Positions 16,950 through 25,849 of a stretch of DNA of 64,000 nucleotides are shown one piece after another. The stretch covers positions 496,001-560,000 of the forward strand of contig NZ_CP155079.2 in assembly GCF_039634365.2 (NCBI RefSeq), in the 5' to 3' direction. Below the pieces are notes generated by a model. The model was not told the origin of the DNA. It did not search any database and saw only the letters and a program-made list of their open reading frames with translations. The DNA is from Mucilaginibacter sp. PAMB04168. Its GTDB lineage: Bacteria > Bacteroidota > Bacteroidia > Sphingobacteriales > Sphingobacteriaceae. Position numbers and translations under genes: made by a program. Within the stretch, counting starts at the first letter, position 1. The number at the start of each line of letters is the position of its first letter.

Positions 16950-16956
16950 AAGGAGG
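16950..16956 (+). promoter_or_regulatory. Strong Shine-Dalgarno site of rpsB
   Basis: AAGGAGG, a full anti-16S complement, lies eight bases before the ATG at 16965. Confidence 0.75.
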
Positions 16957-16964
16957 ACACAACA

Positions 16965-17849
16965 ATGGCAAGAACAACATATCAGGATTTACTGGATGCA
17001 GGTGTACACTTTGGTCACCTTACCCGCAAATGGGATCCGAAAATGGCGCAGTACATTTTCATGGAGCGCAACGGTATCCACATTATCGATTTAAATAAAA
17101 CCTTAACCAAGGTTGAAGAGGCAGCTGCCGCTATAAAACAAATTGTAAAATCAGGCCGCAAGGTTTTGTTTGTTGCTACCAAGAAACAAGCAAAAGACAT
17201 TGTAGCTGATTATGCAAAATCAGTAAACATGCCTTTCGTAACCGAGCGTTGGTTAGGTGGTATGTTAACTAACTTTGCTACCGTACGCAAGTCAATCAAA
17301 AAGATGTCAAACATCGATAAACTGACTAAAGACGGTACTTACAGCAACCTTTCTAAAAAAGAGCGTCTGATGATTCAGCGTGAGCGTATCAAACTGGAAA
17401 CTTTATTAGGCGGTATTTCTGACCTGAACCGTTTACCTGCTGCGCTTTTCCTGATCGACGTTAAGAAAGAGCACATTGCTGTATCTGAGGCATTAAAGTT
17501 GAACATCCCAACCTTTGCAATGGTGGATACTAACTCTGATCCTTCAAACATCGATTTCCCTATCCCGGCTAACGATGATGCTACTAAATCAATTTCATTG
17601 GTTACCGGTATCATCATCCAGGCTATTCAGGAAGGTTTAGACGAGCGTAAACGTGAAAAAGATGACGAGGCTGAAAAAGAAGGTGCAGCAGCGAAAGCAA
17701 AAGCTGATGGTGGCGAAGCTACTGAAGGCGGTCGCCGTAGCAGAAGAGGTGCAGTAACAGCTGAAACTGATGCTGTAGAAGCAGCAGCTACCACTGAGGC
17801 GCCGGATAACGTTGCTGACAGTTCTGGCAGCGAAGGCCACGGAGCATAA
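16965..17849 (+). CDS. rpsB: 30S ribosomal protein S2, long C-terminal tail
   Basis: A 294-residue S2. The core is typical (DLLDAGVHFGHLTRKWDPKM, ERWLGGMLTNFATVRKS, IPANDDATKSISLVTGII) and ends near residue 225. About 68 residues of charged, Ala/Glu-rich tail follow (for example EGGRRSRRGAV and ATTEAPDNVADSSG), longer than the E. coli protein (241 residues). Tails of this sort occur in Bacteroidota. It is cotranscribed with rpsI; tsf follows after 137 bases of repetitive leader. Confidence 0.96.
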   Translation: MARTTYQDLLDAGVHFGHLTRKWDPKMAQYIFMERNGIHIIDLNKTLTKVEEAAAAIKQIVKSGRKVLFVATKKQAKDIVADYAKSVNMPFVTERWLGGMLTNFATVRKSIKKMSNIDKLTKDGTYSNLSKKERLMIQRERIKLETLLGGISDLNRLPAALFLIDVKKEHIAVSEALKLNIPTFAMVDTNSDPSNIDFPIPANDDATKSISLVTGIIIQAIQEGLDERKREKDDEAEKEGAAAKAKADGGEATEGGRRSRRGAVTAETDAVEAAATTEAPDNVADSSGSEGHGA

Positions 17850-17863
17850 GCTATAAGTTTAGA

Positions 17864-17986
17864 GTTGTGAGTTATATATTGCAGGTTACACTTGCAGTAC
17901 ATACTCACAACTTTATACATTTTAAATAAGATTAACCCTTTGTTGCGGGTTACTTAAAACTCACAACATACAACTCACAACATACA
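17864..17986 (+). repeat. Repeat-rich tsf leader with alternative hairpins
   Basis: GTTGTGAGT at 17864-17872 is perfectly complementary to ACTCACAAC at 17903-17911. The same ACTCACAAC begins each unit of a 14-base tandem repeat (ACTCACAACATACA) at 17959-17972 and 17973-17986, the second unit directly abutting the tsf ATG. One upstream arm can thus pair with three downstream arms, two of which would cover the translation start. Confidence 0.6.
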
Positions 17987-18838
17987 ATGTCTACAGTACA
18001 AATTTCTGCATCAGACGTAAATAAACTGCGCCAGCAAACTGGTGCCGGTATGATGGACTGCAAAAAAGCGTTAACCGAAACTAACGGTGATTTTGAAGCA
18101 GCTATTGACTATTTGAGAAAAAAAGGCGCTAAAGTAGCCGCCAGCCGTCAGGACAGAGAATCAAACGAAGGCGTGGTTATTGCCCGTACTTCTGAAGATG
18201 GCAAAAAAGGTGTTATTGTTGAGCTAAACTGCGAAACTGACTTTGTTGCTAAAAACGCTGAGTTTATCGCTTTTGCTAACGCTATTGCTAACGTTGCTGT
18301 ACAAGCCCTGCCTGCTACTGCCGAAGAAGTAAACGCTTTAGAGATTGATACCGAAGTTGGCCGTGTAACTGTTGGCGAAGCCATCACTACCATGACCGGT
18401 AAAATCGGCGAAAAAATCGGTGTATCTAAATATGCTGTTTTAGAAGGCGAAAAAATTGTTGCTTACATTCACGGTAACTTCCGTTTAGGTGTATTAGTAG
18501 GCTTAAGCGGCAATCCTGCCGGTGCCGATGAGGCTGGTAAAGACGTAGCTATGCAAATTGCTGCCATGAACCCAGTTGCTTTAGATAAAGGCGATGTTGA
18601 CGCTACTACTGTAGAGCGCGAATTAGCAATTGCTAAAGATCAGATCCGTGCAGAAGGCAAACCAGAAGAAATGGTTGAAAAAATTGCTGCCGGTAAACTG
18701 AACAAGTTCTACAAAGACTCAACCCTGTTAAACCAGGACTTTGTGAAAGATTCATCAAAAAGCGTTGCTCAGTTTCTGAACACCGTTGATAAAGGCTTAA
18801 CGGTTACTGCATTTAAGCGAGTAGCTTTAGGAGCTTAA
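17987..18838 (+). CDS. tsf: Elongation factor Ts
   Basis: A 283-residue guanine-nucleotide exchange factor for EF-Tu. The N-terminal UBA-like domain shows VNKLRQQTGAGMMDCKKAL, and the EF-Tu-binding core includes VELNCETDFVAKNAEF (TDFV motif) and VAMQIAAMNPVAL. Length is typical. It follows rpsB by 137 bases and is followed by a strong terminator. The ATG at 17987 is directly preceded by a 14-base tandem repeat. Confidence 0.97.
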   Translation: MSTVQISASDVNKLRQQTGAGMMDCKKALTETNGDFEAAIDYLRKKGAKVAASRQDRESNEGVVIARTSEDGKKGVIVELNCETDFVAKNAEFIAFANAIANVAVQALPATAEEVNALEIDTEVGRVTVGEAITTMTGKIGEKIGVSKYAVLEGEKIVAYIHGNFRLGVLVGLSGNPAGADEAGKDVAMQIAAMNPVALDKGDVDATTVERELAIAKDQIRAEGKPEEMVEKIAAGKLNKFYKDSTLLNQDFVKDSSKSVAQFLNTVDKGLTVTAFKRVALGA

Positions 18839-18843
18839 TTTAT

Positions 18844-18877
18844 AATCCCCGCCTTTTTAAAGGCGGGGATTTTTTTT
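18844..18877 (+). terminator. Intrinsic terminator after tsf
   Basis: AATCCCCGCCTTT and its complement pair as a GC-rich stem followed by eight T. It ends the translation operon. Confidence 0.9.
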
Positions 18878-18900
18878 GCACTTTTATTTAATATAAACTT

Positions 18901-20037
18901 ATGTTAACGGCTTTATACAATACCATTATTGTATCCAACGGTAACCTTACCGCAGGCAAAGCTGTTATTCTAAAAGCAGGCAAGATTGACGCCATCGTAA
19001 ACGAAGCCGAAATTCCTGCTGATGCCGAGCGCATTAATTTAAATCTGGCTCTTCTTGCCCCCGGACTTATTGACCTGCAGATATACGGTGCAGGTGGCTC
19101 CCTTTTTGGCGGCCTTCCCAGTACTCAGGCCTTGCAGCAAATGGAAACCACCTTACTGCAACAGGGCTGTACCGGCTTTTTAGCTACCGTAGCTACCAAT
19201 AGTGATGAGGTTGTGCTAAAGGCCATTGCAGCAGCAAAAGCCTACCGCTCCAAAAGTATAGGTAATTTTTTAGGCTTACACCTTGAAGGCCCTTACCTAA
19301 ACGCAGCACGCAAAGGCGCACACCCGGCTAAGTACATTAAAAAGGCTACGCTTAATGAGGTAAAACATTGGATTGAACTTGCCAACGGCGAAATTAAAAT
19401 GATAACCCTTGCACCCGAGTTACAGGACCAGGAAGTAATTGATTACCTGCACCAGCAAAATATCATTCTGTCATCAGGCCATAGTGACGCTACCTATGTA
19501 CAAGGCAAGGCATTTTTAAATAAGCCGGTACAAGCGGTAACCCATTTGTACAATGCTATGCCGCCCATGCACCATCGCGAGCCGGGTATCATTCCGGCTA
19601 TATTTGAAGAACGGCCTTACACCAGTATAGTGGCCGACGGCATCCATGTAAATTTTACCATGATAGCCCTGGCCAAGCGCCAGCTGGGCAATAAGCTTTT
19701 TTTGATTACCGATGCCGTTACAGAGGCTACCGAAGGCACTTATCAGCACCAATTTACCGGCGACCGGTATACAATGCCTGATGGTACCCTGTCGGGATCA
19801 GCACTAACGATGTTGAATGCCGTCAAAAACTGTGTAAACAAAGTTGGCATAGATATGCCTGAGGCTATCAACATGGCTACGTTATACCCCGCACAACTGG
19901 CAGCGCTAACAAGCAAAGGCAAAGTTGAGGCCGGATATGACGCAGATTTAATTATTTTTGACCCGGAATTTAATTTTTTATCATCAGTTCTGAACGGTAC
20001 ACTACACCATACAAATAAAATCAACCCCATAATATAA
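18901..20037 (+). CDS. nagA: N-acetylglucosamine-6-phosphate deacetylase
   Basis: Amidohydrolase converting GlcNAc-6-P to glucosamine-6-P in amino-sugar and cell-wall recycling. The length is 378 residues. Metal and substrate residues are seen in [16 protein letters not shown] (Glu ligand), [10 protein letters not shown] (His), [18 protein letters not shown] (His) and [13 protein letters not shown] (catalytic Asp). No signal peptide. It has no nagB next to it; it lies between tsf and pyrH, 13 bases before pyrH, so it may be cotranscribed with it. Confidence 0.93.
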   Translation: MLTALYNTIIVSNGNLTAGKAVILKAGKIDAIVNEAEIPADAERINLNLALLAPGLIDLQIYGAGGSLFGGLPSTQALQQMETTLLQQGCTGFLATVATNSDEVVLKAIAAAKAYRSKSIGNFLGLHLEGPYLNAARKGAHPAKYIKKATLNEVKHWIELANGEIKMITLAPELQDQEVIDYLHQQNIILSSGHSDATYVQGKAFLNKPVQAVTHLYNAMPPMHHREPGIIPAIFEERPYTSIVADGIHVNFTMIALAKRQLGNKLFLITDAVTEATEGTYQHQFTGDRYTMPDGTLSGSALTMLNAVKNCVNKVGIDMPEAINMATLYPAQLAALTSKGKVEAGYDADLIIFDPEFNFLSSVLNGTLHHTNKINPII

Positions 20038-20050
20038 ATCATTTATCTGC

Positions 20051-20755
20051 ATGAAATATAACAGAGTATTACTGAAGCTAAGCGGCGAATCTTTAATGGG
20101 TGAGCGGCAATATGGTATTGATAATAACCGTGTATTGCAGTATGCACATGACATAAAAAGTGTGAGCGATGCTGGTATAGAAATTGCCATCGTAGTAGGC
20201 GGAGGTAACATTTTTAGAGGTTTAAGCGCCGAAAAATCGGGCATGGAGCGTGCGCAGGCCGATTATATGGGCATGCTGGCCACTGTAATTAACTGCATGG
20301 CCCTGCAAAGCGCCCTGGAAGGTATCGGTGTTGATACCCGTTTGCAATCGGCCATTAAAATGGAGCAGATATGTGAGCCTTACATCCGCCGTCGGGCCAT
20401 GTCACACCTGGAGACAGGCAAAATTGTGATTTTTGGTGCCGGTACCGGTAACCCCTACTTTACAACCGATACGGCAGCATCATTACGCGCTATCGAAATT
20501 AAAGCCGACGTAGTATTAAAAGGTACTCGTGTGGATGGCATTTATACCGCCGACCCGGAGAAAGACCCCACCGCTACGCGTTACGATGAAGTGAGCTTCC
20601 AGGAAGTATACAATAAAGGCTTGAATGTAATGGACATGACCGCCTTTACCCTTTGCCAGGAAAATAACCTGCCTATCATCGTGTTTGATATGAACAAGCC
20701 CGGCAACTTCATGAAAATAGCCCAGGGCGAACAAGTTGGAACTCTGGTAAGATAA
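20051..20755 (+). CDS. pyrH: UMP kinase
   Basis: Phosphorylates UMP to UDP; the bacterial hexameric enzyme belongs to the amino-acid-kinase fold, not the P-loop kinases. At 234 residues it is of typical length. The motifs [13 protein letters not shown] at the N-terminus, [11 protein letters not shown] and [16 protein letters not shown] (nucleotide binding) are all present. pyrH and frr are neighbours in many genomes; here an exported protein gene is between them, seven bases after pyrH. Confidence 0.96.
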   Translation: MKYNRVLLKLSGESLMGERQYGIDNNRVLQYAHDIKSVSDAGIEIAIVVGGGNIFRGLSAEKSGMERAQADYMGMLATVINCMALQSALEGIGVDTRLQSAIKMEQICEPYIRRRAMSHLETGKIVIFGAGTGNPYFTTDTAASLRAIEIKADVVLKGTRVDGIYTADPEKDPTATRYDEVSFQEVYNKGLNVMDMTAFTLCQENNLPIIVFDMNKPGNFMKIAQGEQVGTLVR

Positions 20756-20762
20756 TTTATAT

Positions 20763-21611
20763 ATGGTTAAGACTGTATTTTTAACGGTTTTCTTATTCAT
20801 CTTCCACTACAGCAAAGCCCAACTTGTTGAGTTTGCAGTAACAAATCAGGAGGGAAAGCCAGTTAAGGGTGTAGCCTTATCAAAGTATAATGTAGTTGCC
20901 GCAGTCAGCGATTCGTCTGGCTATATTCGCATAAGAAATCTTGGCGTTGTATGCCGTTTGCATATGGCGGGTTATCGGGATACATCCATTGTTATTAAGC
21001 CAGGTGTTAAAGACGTAGTTTTAAAACGTTCAGGCCAGGCATTAAAACCTATTATACTTAACTATGCTTCTCCATTGCAGGCACAGATTATACAAAAAAA
21101 TAGTAGTTTTAATGTTACATCTATAGACAGCACAAAGCAAGGTGATACTATTGTTGAGAAGGTAACTCGGATTGATATTGAGGCCCCAAGTGTAGTAGGA
21201 TTACTACTGATTCCAGTTACTGAAGTTTGGAAAGGTAACGAACCCTCATTTGAATTCGTTTTGTATGAAGATAATGGTGGTAAACCAGGGAACAGTGTCT
21301 TGGTAAATCCTATAAAGGGGTTATTTCATGAACACGCAATGGTGTCTAATCTTTTTGATGAGCAGATAGTGCTTAAGCCCGGGCACTATTTTGTTGGTTA
21401 CAGAAGAAAAGTCGGAAGCTTTTATAGGGATAAAATTGACCGAACTTTTGAAGTAAACACTTACACAGACAGGAAGGCCTCCAAGGGCGCGCCTACGTTT
21501 AAAAAGGTAAATAATGCCGATTGGCTCCCGGTTCTTATGCCTGGTTCGAAACCTGAAAAGCCAAAATATTATTCCTTCGCACATATTGTACAGTTAGTGA
21601 AACACAACTAA
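20763..21611 (+). CDS. Hypothetical exported protein between pyrH and frr
   Basis: A 282-residue protein with a signal peptide (MVKTVFLTVFLFIFHYSKAQ). The next 70 residues look like a small carboxypeptidase-regulatory-like beta domain (VTNQEGKPVKGVALSK, SDSSGYIRIRNLG, LHMAGYRD), the N-terminal type common in envelope proteins of this phylum. The remainder, with FVLYEDNGGKPGN and HYFVGYRRKVG, is predicted beta and unassigned. It begins seven bases after pyrH and ends 44 bases before frr, which has its own -7 box, so it appears inserted into a conserved pair. Confidence 0.7.
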   Translation: MVKTVFLTVFLFIFHYSKAQLVEFAVTNQEGKPVKGVALSKYNVVAAVSDSSGYIRIRNLGVVCRLHMAGYRDTSIVIKPGVKDVVLKRSGQALKPIILNYASPLQAQIIQKNSSFNVTSIDSTKQGDTIVEKVTRIDIEAPSVVGLLLIPVTEVWKGNEPSFEFVLYEDNGGKPGNSVLVNPIKGLFHEHAMVSNLFDEQIVLKPGHYFVGYRRKVGSFYRDKIDRTFEVNTYTDRKASKGAPTFKKVNNADWLPVLMPGSKPEKPKYYSFAHIVQLVKHN

Positions 21612-21625
21612 TTCACTAAAATTTC

Positions 21626-21633
21626 TATTTTTG
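21626..21633 (+). promoter_or_regulatory. Bacteroidota -7 box of frr
   Basis: TATTTTTG matches TAnnTTTG and ends 22 bases before the frr ATG. Confidence 0.5.
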
Positions 21634-21655
21634 CACCTACAAAAACCAAAATAAA

Positions 21656-22219
21656 ATGAGCGAACTCATTAAAAAGCAACTGAATGACGCTAAGGCTTTG
21701 ATGGATAAAGCAATTGATCATGCTGATAACGAGCTATCTAAAATACGTGCTGGCAAAGCAAGCCCAAGCATGCTTGATGGTATTACGGTTGATTATTATG
21801 GTACGCCAACTCCTTTAAGTCAGGTAGGTAGCGTAAATACACCTGATGCCCGTACGCTGGTTATACAGCCTTGGGAAAAAACACTGTTAGGTCCCATAGA
21901 AAAGGCAATCAAAGAATCAAGTTTGGGTTTAAATCCACAGAACGACGGTGTGATTATCCGCATCAACGTACCGCCGCTAACCGAAGAGCGTCGTCGTGAG
22001 TTGGTTAAGAAATTAAAAGGCGAGGCCGAATTTGGCAAGGTAGCCATCCGTAATATCCGTAAAGATATCAACGATAAAATTAAGAAGCTTAAATCGGAAG
22101 GTGTTTCGGAAGACGAAATTAAAACCGGCGAAGGCGAAGTCCAGAAATTGGTTGACACCTATATCATTAAGGTTGACCAGTTATCTGAAGCCAAAGAAAA
22201 AGACATCATGACGGTTTAA
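21656..22219 (+). CDS. frr: Ribosome recycling factor
   Basis: Splits post-termination ribosomes together with EF-G. The length of 187 residues is normal. Diagnostic segments are ELSKIRAGKASPSMLDGI near residue 27, VDYYGTPTPLSQVGSV, RINVPPLTEERRRELVKKLK and AIRNIRKDINDKIKKLK. The gene has its own -7 box (21626-21633) and no Shine-Dalgarno site. It is followed by an ABC exporter with a separate promoter. Confidence 0.97.
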   Translation: MSELIKKQLNDAKALMDKAIDHADNELSKIRAGKASPSMLDGITVDYYGTPTPLSQVGSVNTPDARTLVIQPWEKTLLGPIEKAIKESSLGLNPQNDGVIIRINVPPLTEERRRELVKKLKGEAEFGKVAIRNIRKDINDKIKKLKSEGVSEDEIKTGEGEVQKLVDTYIIKVDQLSEAKEKDIMTV

Positions 22220-22274
22220 TTCTTAAGTCAACGTCAAATTAAAGGGAATGAATGCTTTGCATCATTCCCTTTTC

Positions 22275-22282
22275 TATTTTTG
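22275..22282 (+). promoter_or_regulatory. Bacteroidota -7 box of the ABC exporter
   Basis: TATTTTTG ends 12 bases before the ATG at 22295, predicting a leader of about seven bases. Confidence 0.5.
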
Positions 22283-22294
22283 CACCCTGTTATC

Positions 22295-24049
22295 ATGAAA
22301 ATACTTTTGTCATACTTAACCAGATATCGCCTGGTTGTGCTGCTGGCCCTGTTGCTGGCTGCTTTCAATATCGGTTTCTCCCTGCTCGATCCTTACATAA
22401 CCGGTCGTATTGTAGACCGTTTCATCGAAAAGAAAAATACCCTTACACATGATCAGTTTGTGTGGGGTGTGCTGACGTGGGTTGGTTTGGCCGTTGGTGC
22501 AGCCATGGTGTCGCGTATAGCCAAAAACTTTCAGGATTACTTTACCAACATTATTACCCAAAAGGTAGGCGCCAACATGTATGCTGATGGGTTAAAGCAC
22601 TCGTTGGAATTGCCTTACCAGGTATTTGAAGATCAGCGCAGTGGTGAAACGCTGGGCATACTGCAAAAAGTGCGGCTGGATAGCGAAAAGTTTATTACTT
22701 CCTTTATCAGCGTGTTATTTGTGAGCTTAGTGGGTATGGTGTTTGTTATTGTGTATTCTTTTAACGTAAGTTATAAAGTAACGCTGGTTTATTTCTGTGC
22801 CATACCGGTAATTGCATTTGTGAGCACCGCGCTAAGTAAGCGCATCAAAAATATACAACGTAAAATAGTGGGCGAAACCACAGCTTTGGCCGGTTCAACC
22901 ACAGAGTCGTTAAGGAATATTGAGTTGGTAAAAAGCCTGGGCCTGGTTAGCCAGGAAATTGAAAGGCTAAATAAAACTACCTACAAGATACTCGATCTTG
23001 AACTGAAAAAAGTAAAGTATGTGCGCAGCATGAGCTTTGTACAGGGCACCACGGTTAACCTGGTACGCAGTATCATGATTGTTGTATTGTTATTGCTCAT
23101 TTTTAAAGGGACCATTTCGGCAGGGCAGTATTTTACATTCCTGTTTTACTCGTTCTTTTTGTTCAACCCTCTGCAGGAACTGGGCAACGTGATCTTGTCA
23201 TGGCGCGAGGCACAAATATCGCTGGCTAATTTTGAACGTATTATTAGCACTCCAGTAGATAAAAAGCCTGAAAAACCGGTAATGCTCGAAAAGGTGCAAG
23301 ATTTAACCTTTTTCAACGTTAGCTTTAAACACTTAACGGCTAACCGTAATGCACTTAATCATATAAGCTTTGATGTAAGAACCGGCAGTACCATTGCTTT
23401 TGTTGGTCCATCAGGTTCGGGCAAAACCACTTTGGTTAAGCTGCTTGTGGGGCTTTATCAGCCTTTACAGGGCGATGTATTGTACAACGGTGTGCTTAGC
23501 AAAGAAATTGATCTGGACCGCCTGCGCGAGAAGATTGGCTTTGTAACCCAGGATACACAGCTCTTTTCGGGAACCATCCGTGAGAACCTGCAATTTGTGC
23601 GCCCCGGCGCTACTGATGAGGAATGCATGCACGTATTGCACCGCGCGGCCTGTCAAAGCTTGCTGGCCCGTGCAGATAAGGGTTTAGATACTGTAATTGG
23701 CGAAGGCGGCGTAAAAGTGTCAGGTGGCGAGAAGCAACGCCTGTCTATTGCACGCGCTCTACTACGCCGGCCCGATATACTCGTGTTTGATGAGGCTACA
23801 TCAGCGTTAGATTCTTTAACCGAAGAAGAGATCACTGAAACTATTAAAGACGTTTCAGAAGATCAGGATCACATTACCATATTAATTGCCCACCGCTTAA
23901 GCACCATTATGCATGCTGATAAGATTTATGTGCTCGAAAAAGGCAACATTATTGAAGAGGGCAAGCATATCGATCTGATTACCCAAAAGGGCTTGTATTA
24001 CGCCATGTGGAGGCAGCAAATAGGAGAGAAGCACACAATAGACGCTTAA
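22295..24049 (+). CDS. ABC exporter, fused membrane and ATPase domains (MsbA-like)
   Basis: A 584-residue half-transporter that works as a dimer in the inner membrane. The N-terminal 300 residues contain six membrane helices. The ATPase domain shows Walker A VGPSGSGKTTLVKLL, Q-loop FVTQDTQLFSGTIREN, signature VSGGEKQRLSIARALLRRP and Walker B ILVFDEATSALD, with H-loop IAHRLSTI. Likely lipid or drug substrate; the family does not specify. The ATG at 22295 gives the family-type start MKILLSYLTRYR. Its stop overlaps the stop of the convergent band-7 gene. Confidence 0.93.
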   Translation: MKILLSYLTRYRLVVLLALLLAAFNIGFSLLDPYITGRIVDRFIEKKNTLTHDQFVWGVLTWVGLAVGAAMVSRIAKNFQDYFTNIITQKVGANMYADGLKHSLELPYQVFEDQRSGETLGILQKVRLDSEKFITSFISVLFVSLVGMVFVIVYSFNVSYKVTLVYFCAIPVIAFVSTALSKRIKNIQRKIVGETTALAGSTTESLRNIELVKSLGLVSQEIERLNKTTYKILDLELKKVKYVRSMSFVQGTTVNLVRSIMIVVLLLLIFKGTISAGQYFTFLFYSFFLFNPLQELGNVILSWREAQISLANFERIISTPVDKKPEKPVMLEKVQDLTFFNVSFKHLTANRNALNHISFDVRTGSTIAFVGPSGSGKTTLVKLLVGLYQPLQGDVLYNGVLSKEIDLDRLREKIGFVTQDTQLFSGTIRENLQFVRPGATDEECMHVLHRAACQSLLARADKGLDTVIGEGGVKVSGGEKQRLSIARALLRRPDILVFDEATSALDSLTEEEITETIKDVSEDQDHITILIAHRLSTIMHADKIYVLEKGNIIEEGKHIDLITQKGLYYAMWRQQIGEKHTIDA

Positions 24050-25203
24050 TTTCCTTTACCGCTCAAAAGAGACGGTTTAAGCAATTGGTATCCATTGCTT
24101 AAAGTTGGATGCATAAGTAGCATTATCTGTCTTATCATTGTAGAAAGCTCCAGTGATGTGGCAATCTGTTTAGGGGTACTGGTAAGAGATGCAATGCCAT
24201 AGGCTTGCAGTTGCACCCGATGACAATAAAACTTATGCTTAGGCCCGTAAGTTAAAAATTGGTCGTACATCTGGTGACACCCTAATCTTGGCTCCAAACC
24301 TATTGGTTTCCTAAATATGACCGGCGTTTTGCCATTGCCCATAATAATCACCTTGGCATTTTGCGACAGGGCAATTTCTTTTTGCGCTTTTATACTTTCG
24401 TATTGCAGCTGCTTGTCGGATAGGCCGGTAGAGAGAATGCGCTGGTAATCGGCAATGCCCTGGGCTTCTACGCGCTTGCGCTCAGCTTCCTGCCGCTCTT
24501 TCTGTAGTACGAACTGCATTTTTTGAGCTTCCTGTTCCGCGTTAATTTTTGATTCGATACTGGCTTTTACCGAAGCTGGCAAACTGATGTTACGCACTAA
24601 TATTTGCTGTAATTCCATGCCATTTTTGGCAAAGTTGCTGGCTATATACTTATAAATACGGCTCTGGAATTCGTCGCGCTTGGTGGAGTACAAATCTACT
24701 GCCTGGTAATTTACAGCGTTATCGCGTATGGCGGTGCGGGCCACCGGGCGCACAATTTTATCAATATAATCAACTCCAATGTTTTGGTAAATGAAAGGAG
24801 CTTTGTTTTTATCAACCCTGAATAACACCGAAAGATCGATGGTTACTTCCAAACCGTCAGAGCATAACACCCGAATGGCATCGTCGCCAGATACGTCGCC
24901 CTCACTGTGTATGGCGCTCATGGTGTAGTTTTGGGTTTGGATGTTGAATGGCGTAACGTCAACCAGCGGATTGATGACATGCAAACCGCTTTCGAGTACG
25001 TTGTTTTGCACTTTACCAAAAAGGGTTTGCACACCTGCTTTCCCGGGCGGTATCGTTTTAAATGCCGACAGTATTATGCCCAGCACTATAACTACTATAC
25101 CTACAGTAGTAGCCACGCCGCCATAACGGCTGCCTGCCGAGGCCGAACGTTTTAAAACGGTACCTGCCACTAAAATTAAAACACCCAGGAAAATGAGTAT
25201 CAT
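24046..25203 (-). CDS. Prohibitin-like SPFH/band 7 protein with an unusual tail
   Basis: A 385-residue membrane protein: two N-terminal hydrophobic segments (residues 1-17 and 29-50), then a band 7/prohibitin domain (AFKTIPPGKAGVQTLFG, DGLEVTIDLSVLFRVD, IVRPVARTAIRDNAVNYQA) and a coiled coil rich in Glu/Gln (INAEQEAQKMQFVLQKER). Family members usually stop shortly after the conserved KVIIMGNGKTPVIF, here about residue 297. About 88 further residues, Cys/His-containing and unlike the rest, continue to a stop overlapping the exporter stop. This may be a readthrough extension. It is the third gene of the rhodanese operon. Confidence 0.8.
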   Translation of the reverse strand: MILIFLGVLILVAGTVLKRSASAGSRYGGVATTVGIVVIVLGIILSAFKTIPPGKAGVQTLFGKVQNNVLESGLHVINPLVDVTPFNIQTQNYTMSAIHSEGDVSGDDAIRVLCSDGLEVTIDLSVLFRVDKNKAPFIYQNIGVDYIDKIVRPVARTAIRDNAVNYQAVDLYSTKRDEFQSRIYKYIASNFAKNGMELQQILVRNISLPASVKASIESKINAEQEAQKMQFVLQKERQEAERKRVEAQGIADYQRILSTGLSDKQLQYESIKAQKEIALSQNAKVIIMGNGKTPVIFRKPIGLEPRLGCHQMYDQFLTYGPKHKFYCHRVQLQAYGIASLTSTPKQIATSLELSTMIRQIMLLMHPTLSNGYQLLKPSLLSGKGN

Positions 25204-25207
25204 CTGT

Positions 25208-25402
25208 TTATTTTTTTACAGGTCTTTCCATAGCCTTTACCTGCTTTAGCAATCGTATTTTTAAAAATATAAATAAGGCTGCTATTAATATACCGGCTGC
25301 TACAAAAATATATTGCTGATGCGTAAAGCCCCAATAGGCCATGTACAGGCTTATAAATATGCCTATATTGTACACCACGCTCAAAAACATTTTAAACCCC
25401 AT
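25208..25402 (-). CDS. Small membrane protein, hypothetical
   Basis: A 64-residue protein with two hydrophobic helices (about residues 8-23 and 28-48) and a basic end (KQVKAMERPVKK). It resembles a small uncharacterised Sphingobacteriales family (possibly DUF6358, from memory). It lies three bases after the rhodanese gene and four bases before the band-7 gene, so the three form an operon, which supports it being real. Confidence 0.7.
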   Translation of the reverse strand: MGFKMFLSVVYNIGIFISLYMAYWGFTHQQYIFVAAGILIAALFIFLKIRLLKQVKAMERPVKK

Positions 25403-25405
25403 AGC

Positions 25406-25720
25406 TTAATATACGCTAATAGTGGGGTCTATTTGGTCGGCCCACGCCAGTATGCCGCCTTGCAGGTTGTATAGGTTGGTATAGCCTTGTTGTTCTAACT
25501 GCATAATAGCCATAGCACTACGTTTGCCACTGCGGCACATTACTACTACAGGTTTATCTTTACTTATTTTATCGGTTTCAATTAAAATACCGCCCAATGG
25601 GATGTTTTCACCTTCCAGGTTCGACATTTGATACTCAAAATCTTCACGTACATCTACCAGCTGAAAATCTTCGCCGTTTTCTTTCATTCTTTTCAGCTCT
25701 TCAACAGTTATCTCTTTCAT
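25406..25720 (-). CDS. Rhodanese-like domain protein
   Basis: A single rhodanese domain of 104 residues, a small sulfur-carrier or sulfurtransferase. The catalytic loop VVMCRSGKRSAMA contains the active Cys. The conserved N-terminal LVDVREDFEYQMSNLEGENIPLGG is also seen. The ATG at 25720 (MKEITVEEL) is chosen over an upstream in-frame TTG. It is the first gene of a three-gene minus-strand operon with a small membrane protein and a band-7 protein. Confidence 0.88.
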   Translation of the reverse strand: MKEITVEELKRMKENGEDFQLVDVREDFEYQMSNLEGENIPLGGILIETDKISKDKPVVVMCRSGKRSAMAIMQLEQQGYTNLYNLQGGILAWADQIDPTISVY

Positions 25721-25827
25721 GGTTTGTTTTAAATTATAGGTCAAAGGTAGTTTTTTAATCTATAAATATTCAGTCGGATTAGTGTAACAATCAGTACCTA
25801 ACGGCGTTTTACTTACAGGTTAACCAT

Positions 25828-25835
25828 TATTTTTG
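25828..25835 (+). promoter_or_regulatory. Bacteroidota -7 box of the DUF4407 gene
   Basis: TATTTTTG ends 14 bases before the ATG at 25850. Confidence 0.5.
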
Positions 25836-25849
25836 TAGTTTAGTAATTG

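Noticed and set aside
17627..17920. Minus-strand frame opposite the S2 tail, Ser/Ala-rich
   Set aside because: It mirrors the low-complexity tail of rpsB; composition is explained by the opposite strand.
24907..25155. Plus-strand open frames opposite the band-7 gene
   Set aside because: They are shadows of a well-supported minus-strand gene and have no domain or start signal.
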